The translations under genes and the position numbers were made by a program. From Algorimicrobium hallyeonense (lineage in GTDB: Bacteria > Bacteroidota > Bacteroidia > Flavobacteriales > Flavobacteriaceae): a stretch of 64,000 nt of DNA. Positions 16,324 through 25,572 of this stretch are shown here, piece after piece. The stretch is from positions 1 to 64,000 of the forward strand of contig NZ_JBHSLA010000006.1 in the NCBI RefSeq assembly GCF_042657385.1. Reading direction: 5' to 3'. Numbering within the stretch: position 1 is the first letter of the stretch; each line of letters begins with the position of its first letter. The notes below the pieces were generated by a model, which saw only the letters and a program-made list of their open reading frames with translations, was not told where the DNA came from and did not search any database.

Positions 16324-17625
16324 CTAATCTCTTCTACTTTTTGGCCGTCTATTGGACGTACGACTCTCATTAGATCTATTTGATTTTCTAGACGAATTAT
16401 CTGAAGGTTTTCTAGAACTAGATTGGTTTTTTTTAGGGCTTCGCTGTTTACTTCTACCTTGGCCTTGTTTTATAGGTTGTGTAGATGCATTAGGATCTGG
16501 TTCAAAACCTTCTAAAATAGTTACGGGAATTCGCTCACCGACCAATTTTTCAATATCGCGTAAAAATGTTGTTTCATCAGCACTTACTAATGAAATTGCT
16601 TCACCACTTGCTCCTGCTCTACCTGTTCTACCAATACGGTGAACATAATCTTCTGAAATATTCGGTAATTCAAAATTAATAACATGCGGTAATAGTGGAA
16701 TATCCAAACCACGTGCCGCAATATCGGTTGCTACCAAAACACTTATTTTGCTAGATTTAAAACCAGCTAATGCTTTGGTTCTTGCACCTTGACTTTTATT
16801 TCCATGAATAGCGGCAGCCGTAATACCGCTGCTTATCATTTTTTTACATAGTTTATTGGCACCATGTTTTGTACGTGTAAATACAAGAACTTGATTCCAA
16901 TTACCATCTAAAATCAGTTTAATAATTAAATCTGTTTTTTTGGCTTTAGCAACGCGATAAACCTTTTGAGTAATAGCATCCACGGTAGAGTTTTCTGGAG
17001 TTGCTTCAACCATTACAGGCTTCCGTAAAATACCATTTGCCAGTTTTTTTATCTCTTTAGAAAACGTTGCCGAAAACAATAAATTTTGTCTTTTAGCTGG
17101 CATTAAGGCCATAATACGTTCAATATCACGTAAAAAACCCATATCTAACATTCTATCAGCCTCATCAAGTACAAGAATTTCAACCTGCTTTAGTGAAATA
17201 ACACCTTGATTTTGTAAATCTAATAGGCGTCCTGGTGTTGCTACCAAAATATCAACGCCACGATTAAGAGAGGCTACTTGCGGTTTTTGGTTGACACCTC
17301 CAAAAATAACTAAAGCACGTAAATCTGTAAATTCACTATATGACTTAACATTTTCATAGACTTGTGCTGCTAATTCCCGTGTTGGTGTTAAAATTAAGGC
17401 ACGAATAGGTCTTCGATTAGAAGCTTGTGTTTGTGATAGTATTTGTAATAACGGAAGCGTAAAACCTGCCGTTTTTCCTGTTCCCGTTTGCGCGGATGCT
17501 AATACATCCCGTCCTTCAAGAACTGCTGGAATTGCTTTTTGCTGAATTGGCGAAGGTGTTTCATAACCTTGCTTACTGACCGCTTTTAAAAGGGCGTCAG
17601 ACAAACCTAATGTTTTAAATGACAT
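16324..17625 (-). CDS. DEAD-box RNA helicase, RhlE type
   Basis: 433 residues. Q motif YETPSPIQQKAIP, Walker A AQTGTGKT (45-52), PTRELA, DEAD (154-157), SAT, and HRIGRTGRAG are all intact. The last ~65 residues are a low-complexity Arg/Lys/Ser/Asn tail as in RhlE-type helicases, probably for RNA binding. It unwinds or remodels RNA, in ribosome assembly or RNA decay. First gene of a unit with two small conserved genes downstream. Confidence 0.93.
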   Translation of the reverse strand: MSFKTLGLSDALLKAVSKQGYETPSPIQQKAIPAVLEGRDVLASAQTGTGKTAGFTLPLLQILSQTQASNRRPIRALILTPTRELAAQVYENVKSYSEFTDLRALVIFGGVNQKPQVASLNRGVDILVATPGRLLDLQNQGVISLKQVEILVLDEADRMLDMGFLRDIERIMALMPAKRQNLLFSATFSKEIKKLANGILRKPVMVEATPENSTVDAITQKVYRVAKAKKTDLIIKLILDGNWNQVLVFTRTKHGANKLCKKMISSGITAAAIHGNKSQGARTKALAGFKSSKISVLVATDIAARGLDIPLLPHVINFELPNISEDYVHRIGRTGRAGASGEAISLVSADETTFLRDIEKLVGERIPVTILEGFEPDPNASTQPIKQGQGRSKQRSPKKNQSSSRKPSDNSSRKSNRSNESRTSNRRPKSRRD

Positions 17626-17846
17626 ATAACGTATTTGTGAAGTGATAACCTAATAAATACAGATGTCACTCCTTTTGTTAGCCGCAAAGGTAAACTTATT
17701 TAATTCCAAATCTTGGTATCTGGCAGTTTTTATCACAATTCAATGCCGAGAACAGTTTAACATTTAATAACCTGATTTTAAGATAGTTTTAATAAAACAC
17801 TAGGCGTTTTTCATTATATTAAAATAAACTTAAAAAGATATAAATT

Positions 17847-17990
17847 ATGGGAACTATAACCGACAAAAGAAAATTTAAACCAACCAAAGAACAGAAAAAT
17901 CCAACAAATCCAACCGGAAATACCAATATTAAAACCAACGATTTTGATATTGATAAAAAGACTATTAAAAATCAAAAAAACAAAGAATAA
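17847..17990 (+). CDS. Small Lys/Asn/Thr-rich protein
   Basis: 47 residues: MGTITDKRKFKPTKEQKNP, a Pro/Thr/Asn linker, and a Lys-rich tail. Its start follows AAAAAGATATAAATT, and a strong terminator follows 20 bases after its stop, which together support a real short gene. Low complexity means no homology can be judged by eye. No signal peptide. Confidence 0.5.
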   Translation: MGTITDKRKFKPTKEQKNPTNPTGNTNIKTNDFDIDKKTIKNQKNKE

Positions 17991-18010
17991 TTATTTCTTT
18001 TTTTTGATAG

Positions 18011-18048
18011 AAAAGCCAATTTCATTACCATGAATTTGGCTTTTTTTT
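18011..18048 (+). terminator. Rho-independent terminator
   Basis: AAAAGCCAA...TTGGCTTT stem, extended by TTCAT/ATGAA across one mismatch, with a TACC loop and a T8 tract. It ends the transcript of the 47-residue gene. Confidence 0.8.
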
Positions 18049-18120
18049 ATGTTTATTTTTACTAATAATAGTTATTAAAAATAACTCGCTTCTATCCTAA
18101 ATAATGATACGGGAATTGCG

Positions 18121-18128
18121 TTATTTTG
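18121..18128 (+). promoter_or_regulatory. Possible -7 element TTATTTTG
   Basis: One mismatch to TAnnTTTG, four bases before the ATG at 18133. Weak on its own; listed because it shares the short spacing seen at pyrE and at 56137. Confidence 0.25.
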
Positions 18129-18132
18129 CAAT

Positions 18133-18732
18133 ATGGAAAACACCTTAAAATCTTATATTCCTAGTGCTGCTATTCCACAGATAATGGCACTATTGGACCA
18201 TGATGATTTAACTGTGAAAATTAAGACGGAACGTAAAACGCGTCATGGTGATTATAGACGATTGCCCAACGGAAAGCATGAAATTACTATAAATTCAAAT
18301 TTAAATTCCTATCGTTTTTTAATCACGTTGATTCATGAAATTGCTCATTTTGAAGCTTATAAAGCCTTTGGAAAACATATTAAGCCGCATGGAAAAGCTT
18401 GGAAACACACGTTTCAAAAATTGATGTTACCATTTTTAAATCCAGCTATTTTTCCAATGGATTTATTACCACTTTTGGCCAATCACTTTAAAAACCCAAA
18501 AGCTAGTAGTGATACAGATATAAAATTAGCATTCGCTTTAAAACAATTTGATCCACAAAATGACAAAACCTATGTGTTTGAAATCCCATTTGGGCAACAC
18601 TTTAAACTATATAATGGTAAAGTTTTTAAAAAGGGTAACAAACGTGTAAAACGGATTGAATGTATTGAAATTAAAACAGGAAAATTGTATCTTTTCAACC
18701 CAAATGCAGAAGTAGACGCTATAAATGATTAA
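18133..18732 (+). CDS. SprT-like zinc metalloprotease-domain protein
   Basis: 199 residues. The SprT-like core carries LITLIHEIAHFEAY with the zinc motif HEIAH (68-72), and HGKAWKHTF with the third-ligand region (His86). The C-terminal part (about 130-195) is a small beta-rich segment without the usual zinc-ribbon cysteines (only one Cys is seen). SprT/Spartan relatives are proteases, some acting on DNA-protein crosslinks; the bacterial role is unclear. Single gene between a terminator and manC. Confidence 0.83.
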   Translation: MENTLKSYIPSAAIPQIMALLDHDDLTVKIKTERKTRHGDYRRLPNGKHEITINSNLNSYRFLITLIHEIAHFEAYKAFGKHIKPHGKAWKHTFQKLMLPFLNPAIFPMDLLPLLANHFKNPKASSDTDIKLAFALKQFDPQNDKTYVFEIPFGQHFKLYNGKVFKKGNKRVKRIECIEIKTGKLYLFNPNAEVDAIND

Positions 18733-18794
18733 TGAATATCTTTCCAAACAAGGTCCTTTAAACAGGTATTTTTGGTAAGATTAAATGAAACTAA

Positions 18795-19874
18795 ATGAAT
18801 AAAAATTATTACGCCATATTAATGGCAGGAGGTGTTGGCTCGCGTTTCTGGCCAGTAAGCACTCAAGATTTCCCAAAACAATTTCATGATATGTTAGGAA
18901 CTGGTGATACGCTCATTCAGAAAACCTTCAGCCGATTAAGTAAGCTTATTCCTAAAGAAAATATTTTCATTCTCACCAATGAACGTTATAACGATTTGGT
19001 TTTTGAACAACTTCCTGAAATAACCAAACGTCAGGTTGTACTGGAACCAGCCATGCGCAATACAGCACCTTGTATTCTATATGCATCTTTAAAAATTCAG
19101 AAAGAAAATCCAGATGCCTTAATGATTGTAGCTCCAAGTGACCATTGGATTGAAGATGAAGCTGCCTTTACTACCAATGTAAAGCAGGCTTTTGAGTTTT
19201 GTAAATCTCATGATGCACTCATGACTTTAGGTATTAAGCCAACATTTCCAAACACAGGCTATGGTTATATTGAATACGACAAAACGACCGAAACCGATAT
19301 TAAACCTGTAAAACAATTTAGAGAAAAACCCAATTATAAAACGGCTAAAGCATTTATAGAACAGGGCAATTTTCTGTGGAATGCAGGAATTTTTATGTGG
19401 AGTGTTTCGAGCGTTATTAATGCTTTTAAAAACAACCAATCGGATTTATTTACACTTTTTGAAAGTGGAATATCGGCTTACAACACCGAAAAGGAAGCCT
19501 CCTTTATAGCCGAGAATTATGGTAAGGCTGAAAATATCTCAGTGGATTATGCTATTATGGAATCATCAAACAACGTGTATGTCCTTCCTGCTACTTTTGA
19601 TTGGAATGATTTAGGAACTTGGGGTAGTTTGTATGATAAATTAGATAAAGACACCAACAAAAATGCGGTTGTAAATGCGCAAACCTTAACCGAGGATGCA
19701 TCAGGAAACATGATCAGGACCGACCGGAAAAAACTCGTTGTAATTGATGGTTTAACCGATTATATAGTAGTGGACAAAGCGGAAGTTTTACTTATCTTTC
19801 CAAAGTCTAAAGAACAAGATATTAAAGAAACATTGCAACGCGTTAAAGATAATTTTGGAGACCAATTCATTTAA
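18795..19874 (+). CDS. manC: Mannose-1-phosphate guanylyltransferase
   Basis: 359 residues, a single nucleotidyltransferase domain without the phosphomannose isomerase extension of bifunctional enzymes. Signature MAGGVGSRFWPVS (about 10-22), VLEPAMRNTAP, APSDHWIED, FREKP and NAGIFMW fit GDP-mannose pyrophosphorylases. It makes GDP-mannose for surface glycans or exopolysaccharide. The stop is 2 bases before the DUF389 gene, so both are likely co-transcribed, although the functions have no evident link. Confidence 0.9.
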   Translation: MNKNYYAILMAGGVGSRFWPVSTQDFPKQFHDMLGTGDTLIQKTFSRLSKLIPKENIFILTNERYNDLVFEQLPEITKRQVVLEPAMRNTAPCILYASLKIQKENPDALMIVAPSDHWIEDEAAFTTNVKQAFEFCKSHDALMTLGIKPTFPNTGYGYIEYDKTTETDIKPVKQFREKPNYKTAKAFIEQGNFLWNAGIFMWSVSSVINAFKNNQSDLFTLFESGISAYNTEKEASFIAENYGKAENISVDYAIMESSNNVYVLPATFDWNDLGTWGSLYDKLDKDTNKNAVVNAQTLTEDASGNMIRTDRKKLVVIDGLTDYIVVDKAEVLLIFPKSKEQDIKETLQRVKDNFGDQFI

Positions 19875-19876
19875 AC

Positions 19877-21337
19877 ATGGAAGAAAATAAGTTTAACTTT
19901 TCTGAAGAAGAAATAAAAAAAGAGGCAGCTGTAGAAGAATCGAAAGAAGCGGTGAAAAAAGATGCAAGAGGCCTTTTTGAAAATATTAAAAAATTCTTAA
20001 TTGAATTATTAGACTTTCGTGAGGATACGGATCGTGATGAAACTACTGAAGCTATTAAAAGGGACATCTCCTTTAAGGGTGCAACTGCTTGGATTTTGGT
20101 ATGTTCTATTTTTGTTGCATCTATTGGATTAAATGCCAATTCCACAGCTGTTGTTATTGGTGCCATGTTAATTTCTCCGCTTATGGGTCCAATTTTAGGT
20201 ATTGGTTTATCTGTAGCTGTAAATGACATAGATACCATGAAACGGTCGTTAATAAATTTAGCTATCATGATTGTGTTGAGTTTGTTAACCGCGTATCTTT
20301 TTTTCTTTTTATTTCCATTGAGCGAAGACACTTCGGAATTATTAGGACGTGTACAGCCAGATATTCGGGATGTATTAATTGCCTTTTTTGGTGGAGCCGC
20401 CTTAATTATAGCCAAAACAAAACGCGGTACTATTGCTTCTGCCATTTTTGGTGTAGCCATTGCAACCGCTTTAATGCCACCATTATGTACGGCTGGTTAC
20501 GGATTAGCTAAAGGTAATTGGCCATACTTTTTTGGGGCTATGTACTTGTTTATAATCAACACCATTTTTATTGCATTGGCCACATTTATTGTAGTAAAAG
20601 CATTACGATTCCCAATGTTGAGATACGCCAATTCTAAAAGGCGTAAGCGCACTGCTCAAATTGCCTCTTTTTTGGCAATTATAGTTATGATACCTGCAGG
20701 TTTCACGTTTTGGAAAGTACTACAGGAAAGTAATTTTGATACAGAAGCTAAACGTTTTGTAGATAATGAGCTAAAAGGTTTGCCCCAATATGAGTACATT
20801 AAAAAGAATACCATTCCTAAATTTAATGATGGTGACTCCTATATTGAATTTAACACCTATGGTTTAGGTGAAATTCCTGAATCTACAATTGGATTGATAA
20901 AAAGTAAAACATCAGATTATCCAGCCCTAGCCAACACGCGAATTATTTTTAATCAAAGTCGCACAGAACAGTATGATAATATGAAGTACATGGAACAAAT
21001 TAGGTTTCGTGACTCGGTTGATTTAATTTACCAAACACAAAAAATTAGTTTATTGGAAGATCGTGTTAAAATGCTATCTGCTTATGAAAAAAATACCATT
21101 CCATTTGACGATGTAATTAAAGAAGTTAAAATTAACTACGAAAATTTAGACCGATTTAGCTATTCTAGTGAAATTGCATCAGATTTTAAAAAGATAGATA
21201 CTGTTTCGGTGTTTTCAGTAAAATGGAATAAAGACAAAATGAATTCGGCAGGAATTGCTAAAGAGCAAGATAAATTAGAACGGTGGTTGAAAGTAAAATT
21301 AAAATTGGACACGCTGGTTGTAAGACAAATAAATTAA
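19877..21337 (+). CDS. DUF389 (TIGR00341-type) membrane protein
   Basis: 486 residues. An acidic/basic cytoplasmic N-terminus (1-60), then five to six transmembrane segments (about 70-275) with the family hallmark VVIGAMLISPLMGPILGIG, and a long extracytoplasmic C-terminal domain (about 280-486) after a last helix. Function of DUF389 proteins is unknown. The stop overlaps the stop of the opposite-strand ABC ATPase gene by four bases (TTAA). Confidence 0.83.
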   Translation: MEENKFNFSEEEIKKEAAVEESKEAVKKDARGLFENIKKFLIELLDFREDTDRDETTEAIKRDISFKGATAWILVCSIFVASIGLNANSTAVVIGAMLISPLMGPILGIGLSVAVNDIDTMKRSLINLAIMIVLSLLTAYLFFFLFPLSEDTSELLGRVQPDIRDVLIAFFGGAALIIAKTKRGTIASAIFGVAIATALMPPLCTAGYGLAKGNWPYFFGAMYLFIINTIFIALATFIVVKALRFPMLRYANSKRRKRTAQIASFLAIIVMIPAGFTFWKVLQESNFDTEAKRFVDNELKGLPQYEYIKKNTIPKFNDGDSYIEFNTYGLGEIPESTIGLIKSKTSDYPALANTRIIFNQSRTEQYDNMKYMEQIRFRDSVDLIYQTQKISLLEDRVKMLSAYEKNTIPFDDVIKEVKINYENLDRFSYSSEIASDFKKIDTVSVFSVKWNKDKMNSAGIAKEQDKLERWLKVKLKLDTLVVRQIN

Positions 21338-22101
21338 GCGCGCTCTTCTATATACATTTGGCGTACTTTTTTAAAAAGATCTGAAGAGTAAACAAAGTTT
21401 GTAACGGCTTCATTGTCGGTTTTAAATATATTATTCTTAGAGCCTTCCCACTCTTTTAAACCATTTTTTAAGAACACAATTTTCTGACCAATTTCCATAA
21501 CGGAATTCATATCGTGAGAGTTGATAACCGTAGTCATATCATATTCTTCCGTAATTTCTTGAATCAAATTATCAATTACCATAGCCGTTTTAGGATCTAA
21601 ACCCGAGTTCGGTTCATCGCAAAATAAATACTTCGGTTTATTTACAATAGCACGCGCAATAGCAACCCGTTTTTGCATACCTCCAGAAGCTTCACTTGGA
21701 AATTTATTGTGATCATCTTCTAAATTAACACGCTCCAAAACAAATTCAGCGCGTTCTTTCATTTCACTTTTACTTTGCTTGGTAAACATCCGTAGAGGAA
21801 ACATTACATTTTCTAAAATCGTCATGGAATCAAACAAGGCACTACCCTGAAAAACCATGCCCATTTCCGCACGCAAGTCGCTTTTTTGGTCATCCGATAA
21901 TTTCGAATATACTTTACCATCATACTCAATAGCGCCATCCTCTGGCGTAAACAAACCCAACAAACATTTTAAAAAGACGGTTTTACCAGATCCACTTTGT
22001 CCAATTACTAAACTTGTTTTACCCTTTTCAAAAGTAGTAGAAATACCTTTTAAAATATGGGCATCTCCAAAGGACTTATGTAAATTTTTTACTTCTATCA
22101 T
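21334..22101 (-). CDS. ABC transporter ATPase, MlaF-like
   Basis: 255 residues. Walker A GQSGSGKT (34-41), Q-loop GMVFQGSALFDSMTI, signature SEASGGMQKRVAIARA, Walker B YLFCDEPNSGLDP and the H-loop NSHDM. The ASGGM signature variant and SALFDS Q-loop are typical of MlaF/Ttg2A-type ATPases of lipid-transport systems. It overlaps the permease stop by 4 bases (ATGA), so the pair is translationally coupled. No MlaD/MCE substrate-binding gene is adjacent. Confidence 0.88.
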   Translation of the reverse strand: MIEVKNLHKSFGDAHILKGISTTFEKGKTSLVIGQSGSGKTVFLKCLLGLFTPEDGAIEYDGKVYSKLSDDQKSDLRAEMGMVFQGSALFDSMTILENVMFPLRMFTKQSKSEMKERAEFVLERVNLEDDHNKFPSEASGGMQKRVAIARAIVNKPKYLFCDEPNSGLDPKTAMVIDNLIQEITEEYDMTTVINSHDMNSVMEIGQKIVFLKNGLKEWEGSKNNIFKTDNEAVTNFVYSSDLFKKVRQMYIEERA

Positions 22102-22835
22102 GATAATAGTAATTGAGTTAAAATATAGTTACAAAGTATAATTACAACACTAGTCCATACAAACGAAGTAGTACTTGCTTTACCAACTTCCAATGCACCA
22201 CCACGCATATAAAATCCATAATAGGACGGAATGGTAGCTAAAAGGAAGGCAAAAATAACTGTTTTAATAAAGGCATAGGTAATATGAAAGGGTATAAAAT
22301 CTTCTTGAACACCTATTATATAATCTTCAACAGTACTATAGCCACCATAATAACAAGCCGCTAAACCACCAACGATACCTAAAAACATGGCAATAGAAAT
22401 AACAAATGGGTACAACATAAGGGCTACAAATTTTGGAAACACCAAATAATTAACCGCGTTGATACCCATAACTTCTAGGGCATCAATTTGTTCTGTAACA
22501 CGCATAGTTCCAATACTAGAAGCTATAAACGACCCTACTTTACCTGCCATAATTACAGAAATAAAAGTAGGCGCAAACTCTAAAATAACCGACTGTCTAG
22601 TTGCAAACCCAATAAGCGTTTTCGGAATTATTGGACTTGTCATGTTTAGGGCTGTCTGAATAGTAACAACACCACCCACGAAGAATGAAATAAAAGCCAC
22701 GATACCTAATGATCCTATAATTAAATCATCAATATCATTAAAAATTAAACGTTTCATAACCGACCATTTTGTGGGTTTATGAAACATAGCCTTAATCATT
22801 AAAAAATAAGTACCAATATTGTGTAGGTATGTCAT
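22098..22835 (-). CDS. ABC transporter permease, MlaE family
   Basis: 245 residues from the ATG at 22835; a longer reading from a TTG at 22868 adds 11 basic residues and is less likely. MlaE/DUF140 permease: about five transmembrane helices, the conserved GSFIASSIGTMRVTEQIDAL and EVMGINAVNYLVFPK blocks. With the ATPase downstream it should form an intermembrane phospholipid transporter core for outer-membrane lipid asymmetry. The MCE protein must be encoded elsewhere. Confidence 0.88.
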   Translation of the reverse strand: MTYLHNIGTYFLMIKAMFHKPTKWSVMKRLIFNDIDDLIIGSLGIVAFISFFVGGVVTIQTALNMTSPIIPKTLIGFATRQSVILEFAPTFISVIMAGKVGSFIASSIGTMRVTEQIDALEVMGINAVNYLVFPKFVALMLYPFVISIAMFLGIVGGLAACYYGGYSTVEDYIIGVQEDFIPFHITYAFIKTVIFAFLLATIPSYYGFYMRGGALEVGKASTTSFVWTSVVIILCNYILTQLLLS

Positions 22836-22913
22836 TCTGCTTTTTCTTCTTGCTAAAATAAAAAACAAATATGTATTTAACGGTAATTTTAATTAGGGAT
22901 ATTTAAAAATCCT

Positions 22914-22921
22914 TACTTTTG
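22914..22921 (+). promoter_or_regulatory. Predicted -7 element TACTTTTG
   Basis: Exact TAnnTTTG match, 21 bases before the ATG at 22943. It also shows that the longer frame starting with TTG at 22919 lies on the promoter and cannot be the true start. Confidence 0.5.
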
Positions 22922-22942
22922 AATTATAAATTCCCTTTCAAA

Positions 22943-24616
22943 ATGAAAAATAGTATTTTAATTGTAATTATCCTCTTTATATTCAGTGCTTGCCAAGCTC
23001 AAAAAACACCTTTAAAGGCTACAAGTACTTCAGAAAAAAGCATATCTAACAGCAATCCAAAATTAGTGGTTGGGATTGTTGTAGACCAAATGAGATATGA
23101 TTATTTAACTCGTTTTTACAACAAATACGCTGAAGGTGGATTTAAACGCATGATGAATGACGGTTTTAACTGTAAAAACAATCATTTTAATTACATTCCA
23201 ACCTACACAGGACCCGGACACGCATCGGTTTTCACGGGAACCACACCAAAATATCACGGTATTATAGCCAATAATTGGTATGATAAAGAAATAAAAGAAT
23301 CTGTGTATTGCGCTGGCGACGATAATGTTCAACCTATTGGCACACTAGATGATGCAGGAAAAATGTCGCCGCACCGTATGCAAACCACATCATTTGCCGA
23401 TGAAAATCGTTTGTTTACACAAATGAAAGGAAAAACTATTGGTATTTCTATGAAAGATAGAGGTGCTATTTTGCCCGCAGGACATGCTGCCAACGCTGCG
23501 TATTGGTTCCATGGAAAAGATGAAGGGCAATGGATTAGTAGTTCGTTTTACATGAATGAGTTACCAGAATGGGTTAAACAATTTAATTCAGCAGATACAG
23601 CTGAATCATATTTAAAAGTTTGGAATACGCTTTATCCTATTGAAACATATACTGAAAGCGGACCCGATTTAAATGATTTTGAAGGTGGTTTTAAAGGTCA
23701 AGAAACAGCAACTTTCCCTTATGATTTGGAGCAACTAAAAACGGATAACAAAGGATTTGACATTTTAAAAGCTACGGCATATGGAAATAATTTAACAACT
23801 GATTTTGCCATAGCTGCCATTGCTGGCGAACAATTAGGCCAAGATAATATAACAGACATCTTAACTTTAAGCTACTCAAGCACAGATTATGTGGGTCATA
23901 ATTTTGGAGTTAACAGCAAGGAAATTCAGGACACGTATTTACGACTGGACTTAGATCTTGAACGCTTTTTCAATTATTTAGACAAAACCGTTGGGGAAGG
24001 TGAATATACTATATTTTTAACTGCCGATCATGGAGCTGTTGATGTACCTTCCTATTTAACCTCAATTAAAATCCCTTCAGGTTATTTAAATAATAAAGAA
24101 ACCAAACAAAAATTTAGCGCTTTTATCACGGAAAGATTTGGCGTGGAAGATTTAATAGAAAATGTGAGTAATAATCAGATATTTTTGAATAGAGATAAAA
24201 TTTCAGAACTAAAATTAAATTTAGCTGATGTACAAGAAACTATTGTAAACGAATTAATAAAGTATGAGCGTGTTGCAAAAATTTACACCGCAACAACCAT
24301 GCACAATACATCATTTACAACAGGAATTGAATCCTTGTTACAGAATGGCTATAACCAAAAGCGCTCTGGAGATGTTTTAATAGTACCAGATGCGGCCTAC
24401 ATTTCATATAGTAAAACAGGTTCAACTCATGGTAGTGGTTTTAATTATGATACGCATGTACCTTTATTATTCTTCGGAAAAGGTATAGCAAAGGGTAGTA
24501 CATTGGAAAAAACAGTAATTCCAGATATTGCACCCACTATATCGGCAATGTTAGGAATTAGCTTTCCAAATGGGGCAACCGGAAAACCACTAGAGTTTGT
24601 ATTGGATAATGAATAA
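22943..24616 (+). CDS. PafA-like alkaline phosphatase lipoprotein
   Basis: 557 residues from the ATG at 22943. Signal peptide with lipobox FSAC (Cys17). Alkaline-phosphatase superfamily: GIVVDQMRYDYL metal site, nucleophile Thr89 in PTYTGPGHASVFTG, Asn110, then Lys171 and Arg173 in SMKDRGA. The spacing Thr/Asn +21 and Lys-x-Arg about +82/+84 mirrors the Thr79, Asn100, Lys162, Arg164 set of flavobacterial PafA. This fits a phosphate-insensitive phosphomonoesterase that scavenges phosphate. Later metal ligands in TADHGAVD and STHGSGFNYDTHVP are present. Single gene. Confidence 0.88.
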   Translation: MKNSILIVIILFIFSACQAQKTPLKATSTSEKSISNSNPKLVVGIVVDQMRYDYLTRFYNKYAEGGFKRMMNDGFNCKNNHFNYIPTYTGPGHASVFTGTTPKYHGIIANNWYDKEIKESVYCAGDDNVQPIGTLDDAGKMSPHRMQTTSFADENRLFTQMKGKTIGISMKDRGAILPAGHAANAAYWFHGKDEGQWISSSFYMNELPEWVKQFNSADTAESYLKVWNTLYPIETYTESGPDLNDFEGGFKGQETATFPYDLEQLKTDNKGFDILKATAYGNNLTTDFAIAAIAGEQLGQDNITDILTLSYSSTDYVGHNFGVNSKEIQDTYLRLDLDLERFFNYLDKTVGEGEYTIFLTADHGAVDVPSYLTSIKIPSGYLNNKETKQKFSAFITERFGVEDLIENVSNNQIFLNRDKISELKLNLADVQETIVNELIKYERVAKIYTATTMHNTSFTTGIESLLQNGYNQKRSGDVLIVPDAAYISYSKTGSTHGSGFNYDTHVPLLFFGKGIAKGSTLEKTVIPDIAPTISAMLGISFPNGATGKPLEFVLDNE

Positions 24617-24633
24617 AAAAGGTAGGGAACAAC

Positions 24634-24656
24634 TAAAAAAGTAGAATAGCCTACTT
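24634..24656 (-). terminator. Possible terminator overlapping the ACBP stop codon
   Basis: Arms AAGTAG/CTACTT with a six-base loop, followed on the minus strand by T6. The stem is short (6 bp). Confidence 0.4.
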
Positions 24657-24921
24657 ATTTTCTGTAAAGGAAATAATTATTGACCAACTCAATATAAGTT
24701 TCTTTAGCCTCATCTTCCGTAATGTTCTGAATTTGAAACAATGCATTTGTTTTAAAAGCGGAAATTAGGGGCTTGCTACTACTCGGTCTACTATAATCAT
24801 TAGTTGCTTTTTTGAAATAAGCATATAATCTTAATAAAAAGTCAGCAGGAAAAGGCTCATGATGATCGTTAATTCTATCAACAGCTTCTTTAAAGGCGAT
24901 ATCTAATTCTTCAGAAGTCAT
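24655..24921 (-). CDS. Acyl-CoA-binding protein (ACBP)
   Basis: 88 residues. Helical bundle of the ACBP family: LDIAFKEAVDRI, LRLYAYFKKATND (the conserved YxxYKQAT-type acyl-CoA contact), and a truncated version of the middle helix. It would bind and ferry long-chain acyl-CoA. The start overlaps the end of psd by one base, and cdsA precedes psd, so it belongs to a phospholipid-synthesis operon, which fits lipid handling. ACBPs are rarer in bacteria than in eukaryotes. Confidence 0.8.
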   Translation of the reverse strand: MTSEELDIAFKEAVDRINDHHEPFPADFLLRLYAYFKKATNDYSRPSSSKPLISAFKTNALFQIQNITEDEAKETYIELVNNYFLYRK

Positions 24922-25571
24922 TATTTTTCAGCTATAATACTTTCAGCACCACGAACTTTTTGGTTAAGTGATACGTTAATTTTTGCATCTAAAGGTAAAA
25001 ATAAATCTACACGCGAACCAAATTTTATAAATCCAGAGTCGCTTCCTTGATTTATTTGTTGTCCTTCTTTAGCATAGTTAACAATTCGTTTTGCTAGGGC
25101 TCCAGCAATTTGTCTATATAGTATAGGTCCGAAAATTTCATTTTCTACAACCACCGTCGTACGTTCGTTCTCTTCGCTTGCTTTTGGGTGCCATGCTACT
25201 AAATATTTGCCTGGATGGTATTTACTATACACAACTTGCCCACCAATAGGATATCTTGTAACATGTACATTTATAGGCGACATAAAGATACTAACCTGTA
25301 AACGTTTTTCATTGAAATATTCTTTTTCAAAAACCTCTTCAATAACTACAACCTTGCCATCCACTGGTGAAACAATATGGTTATCATTATATGAAGTTTG
25401 CCTTTTTGGGTTTCTAAAGAATTGTAAAATCAATAATAAAAACAATAGCAACCCTATCATGATAATCATGTTAAGCCATGGTAATACCACGTAAGTATCT
25501 GATATCAAAAAAAACGCTACAACAACGATTAGCGTAATTAAAATAATTTTATGTCCTTCTTTATGAAACAT
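24921..25571 (-). CDS. psd: Phosphatidylserine decarboxylase (short, Psd-B type)
   Basis: 216 residues. Two N-terminal hydrophobic segments (about 8-45), the SPVDGKVVVIEE block, FMSPINVHVTRYPIGG, and near the C-terminus the self-cleavage motif FGSRVD whose Ser becomes the pyruvoyl group. Converts phosphatidylserine to phosphatidylethanolamine. It overlaps the ACBP gene by one base and follows cdsA by one base, so the three are one operon. A phosphatidylserine synthase gene is not in the window. Confidence 0.92.
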   Translation of the reverse strand: MFHKEGHKIILITLIVVVAFFLISDTYVVLPWLNMIIMIGLLLFLLLILQFFRNPKRQTSYNDNHIVSPVDGKVVVIEEVFEKEYFNEKRLQVSIFMSPINVHVTRYPIGGQVVYSKYHPGKYLVAWHPKASEENERTTVVVENEIFGPILYRQIAGALAKRIVNYAKEGQQINQGSDSGFIKFGSRVDLFLPLDAKINVSLNQKVRGAESIIAEK

Positions 25572-25572
25572 A

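Noticed and set aside
22836..22868. Longer MlaE start from TTG
   Set aside because: It adds only a basic, non-conserved stretch; the ATG at 22835 fits better.
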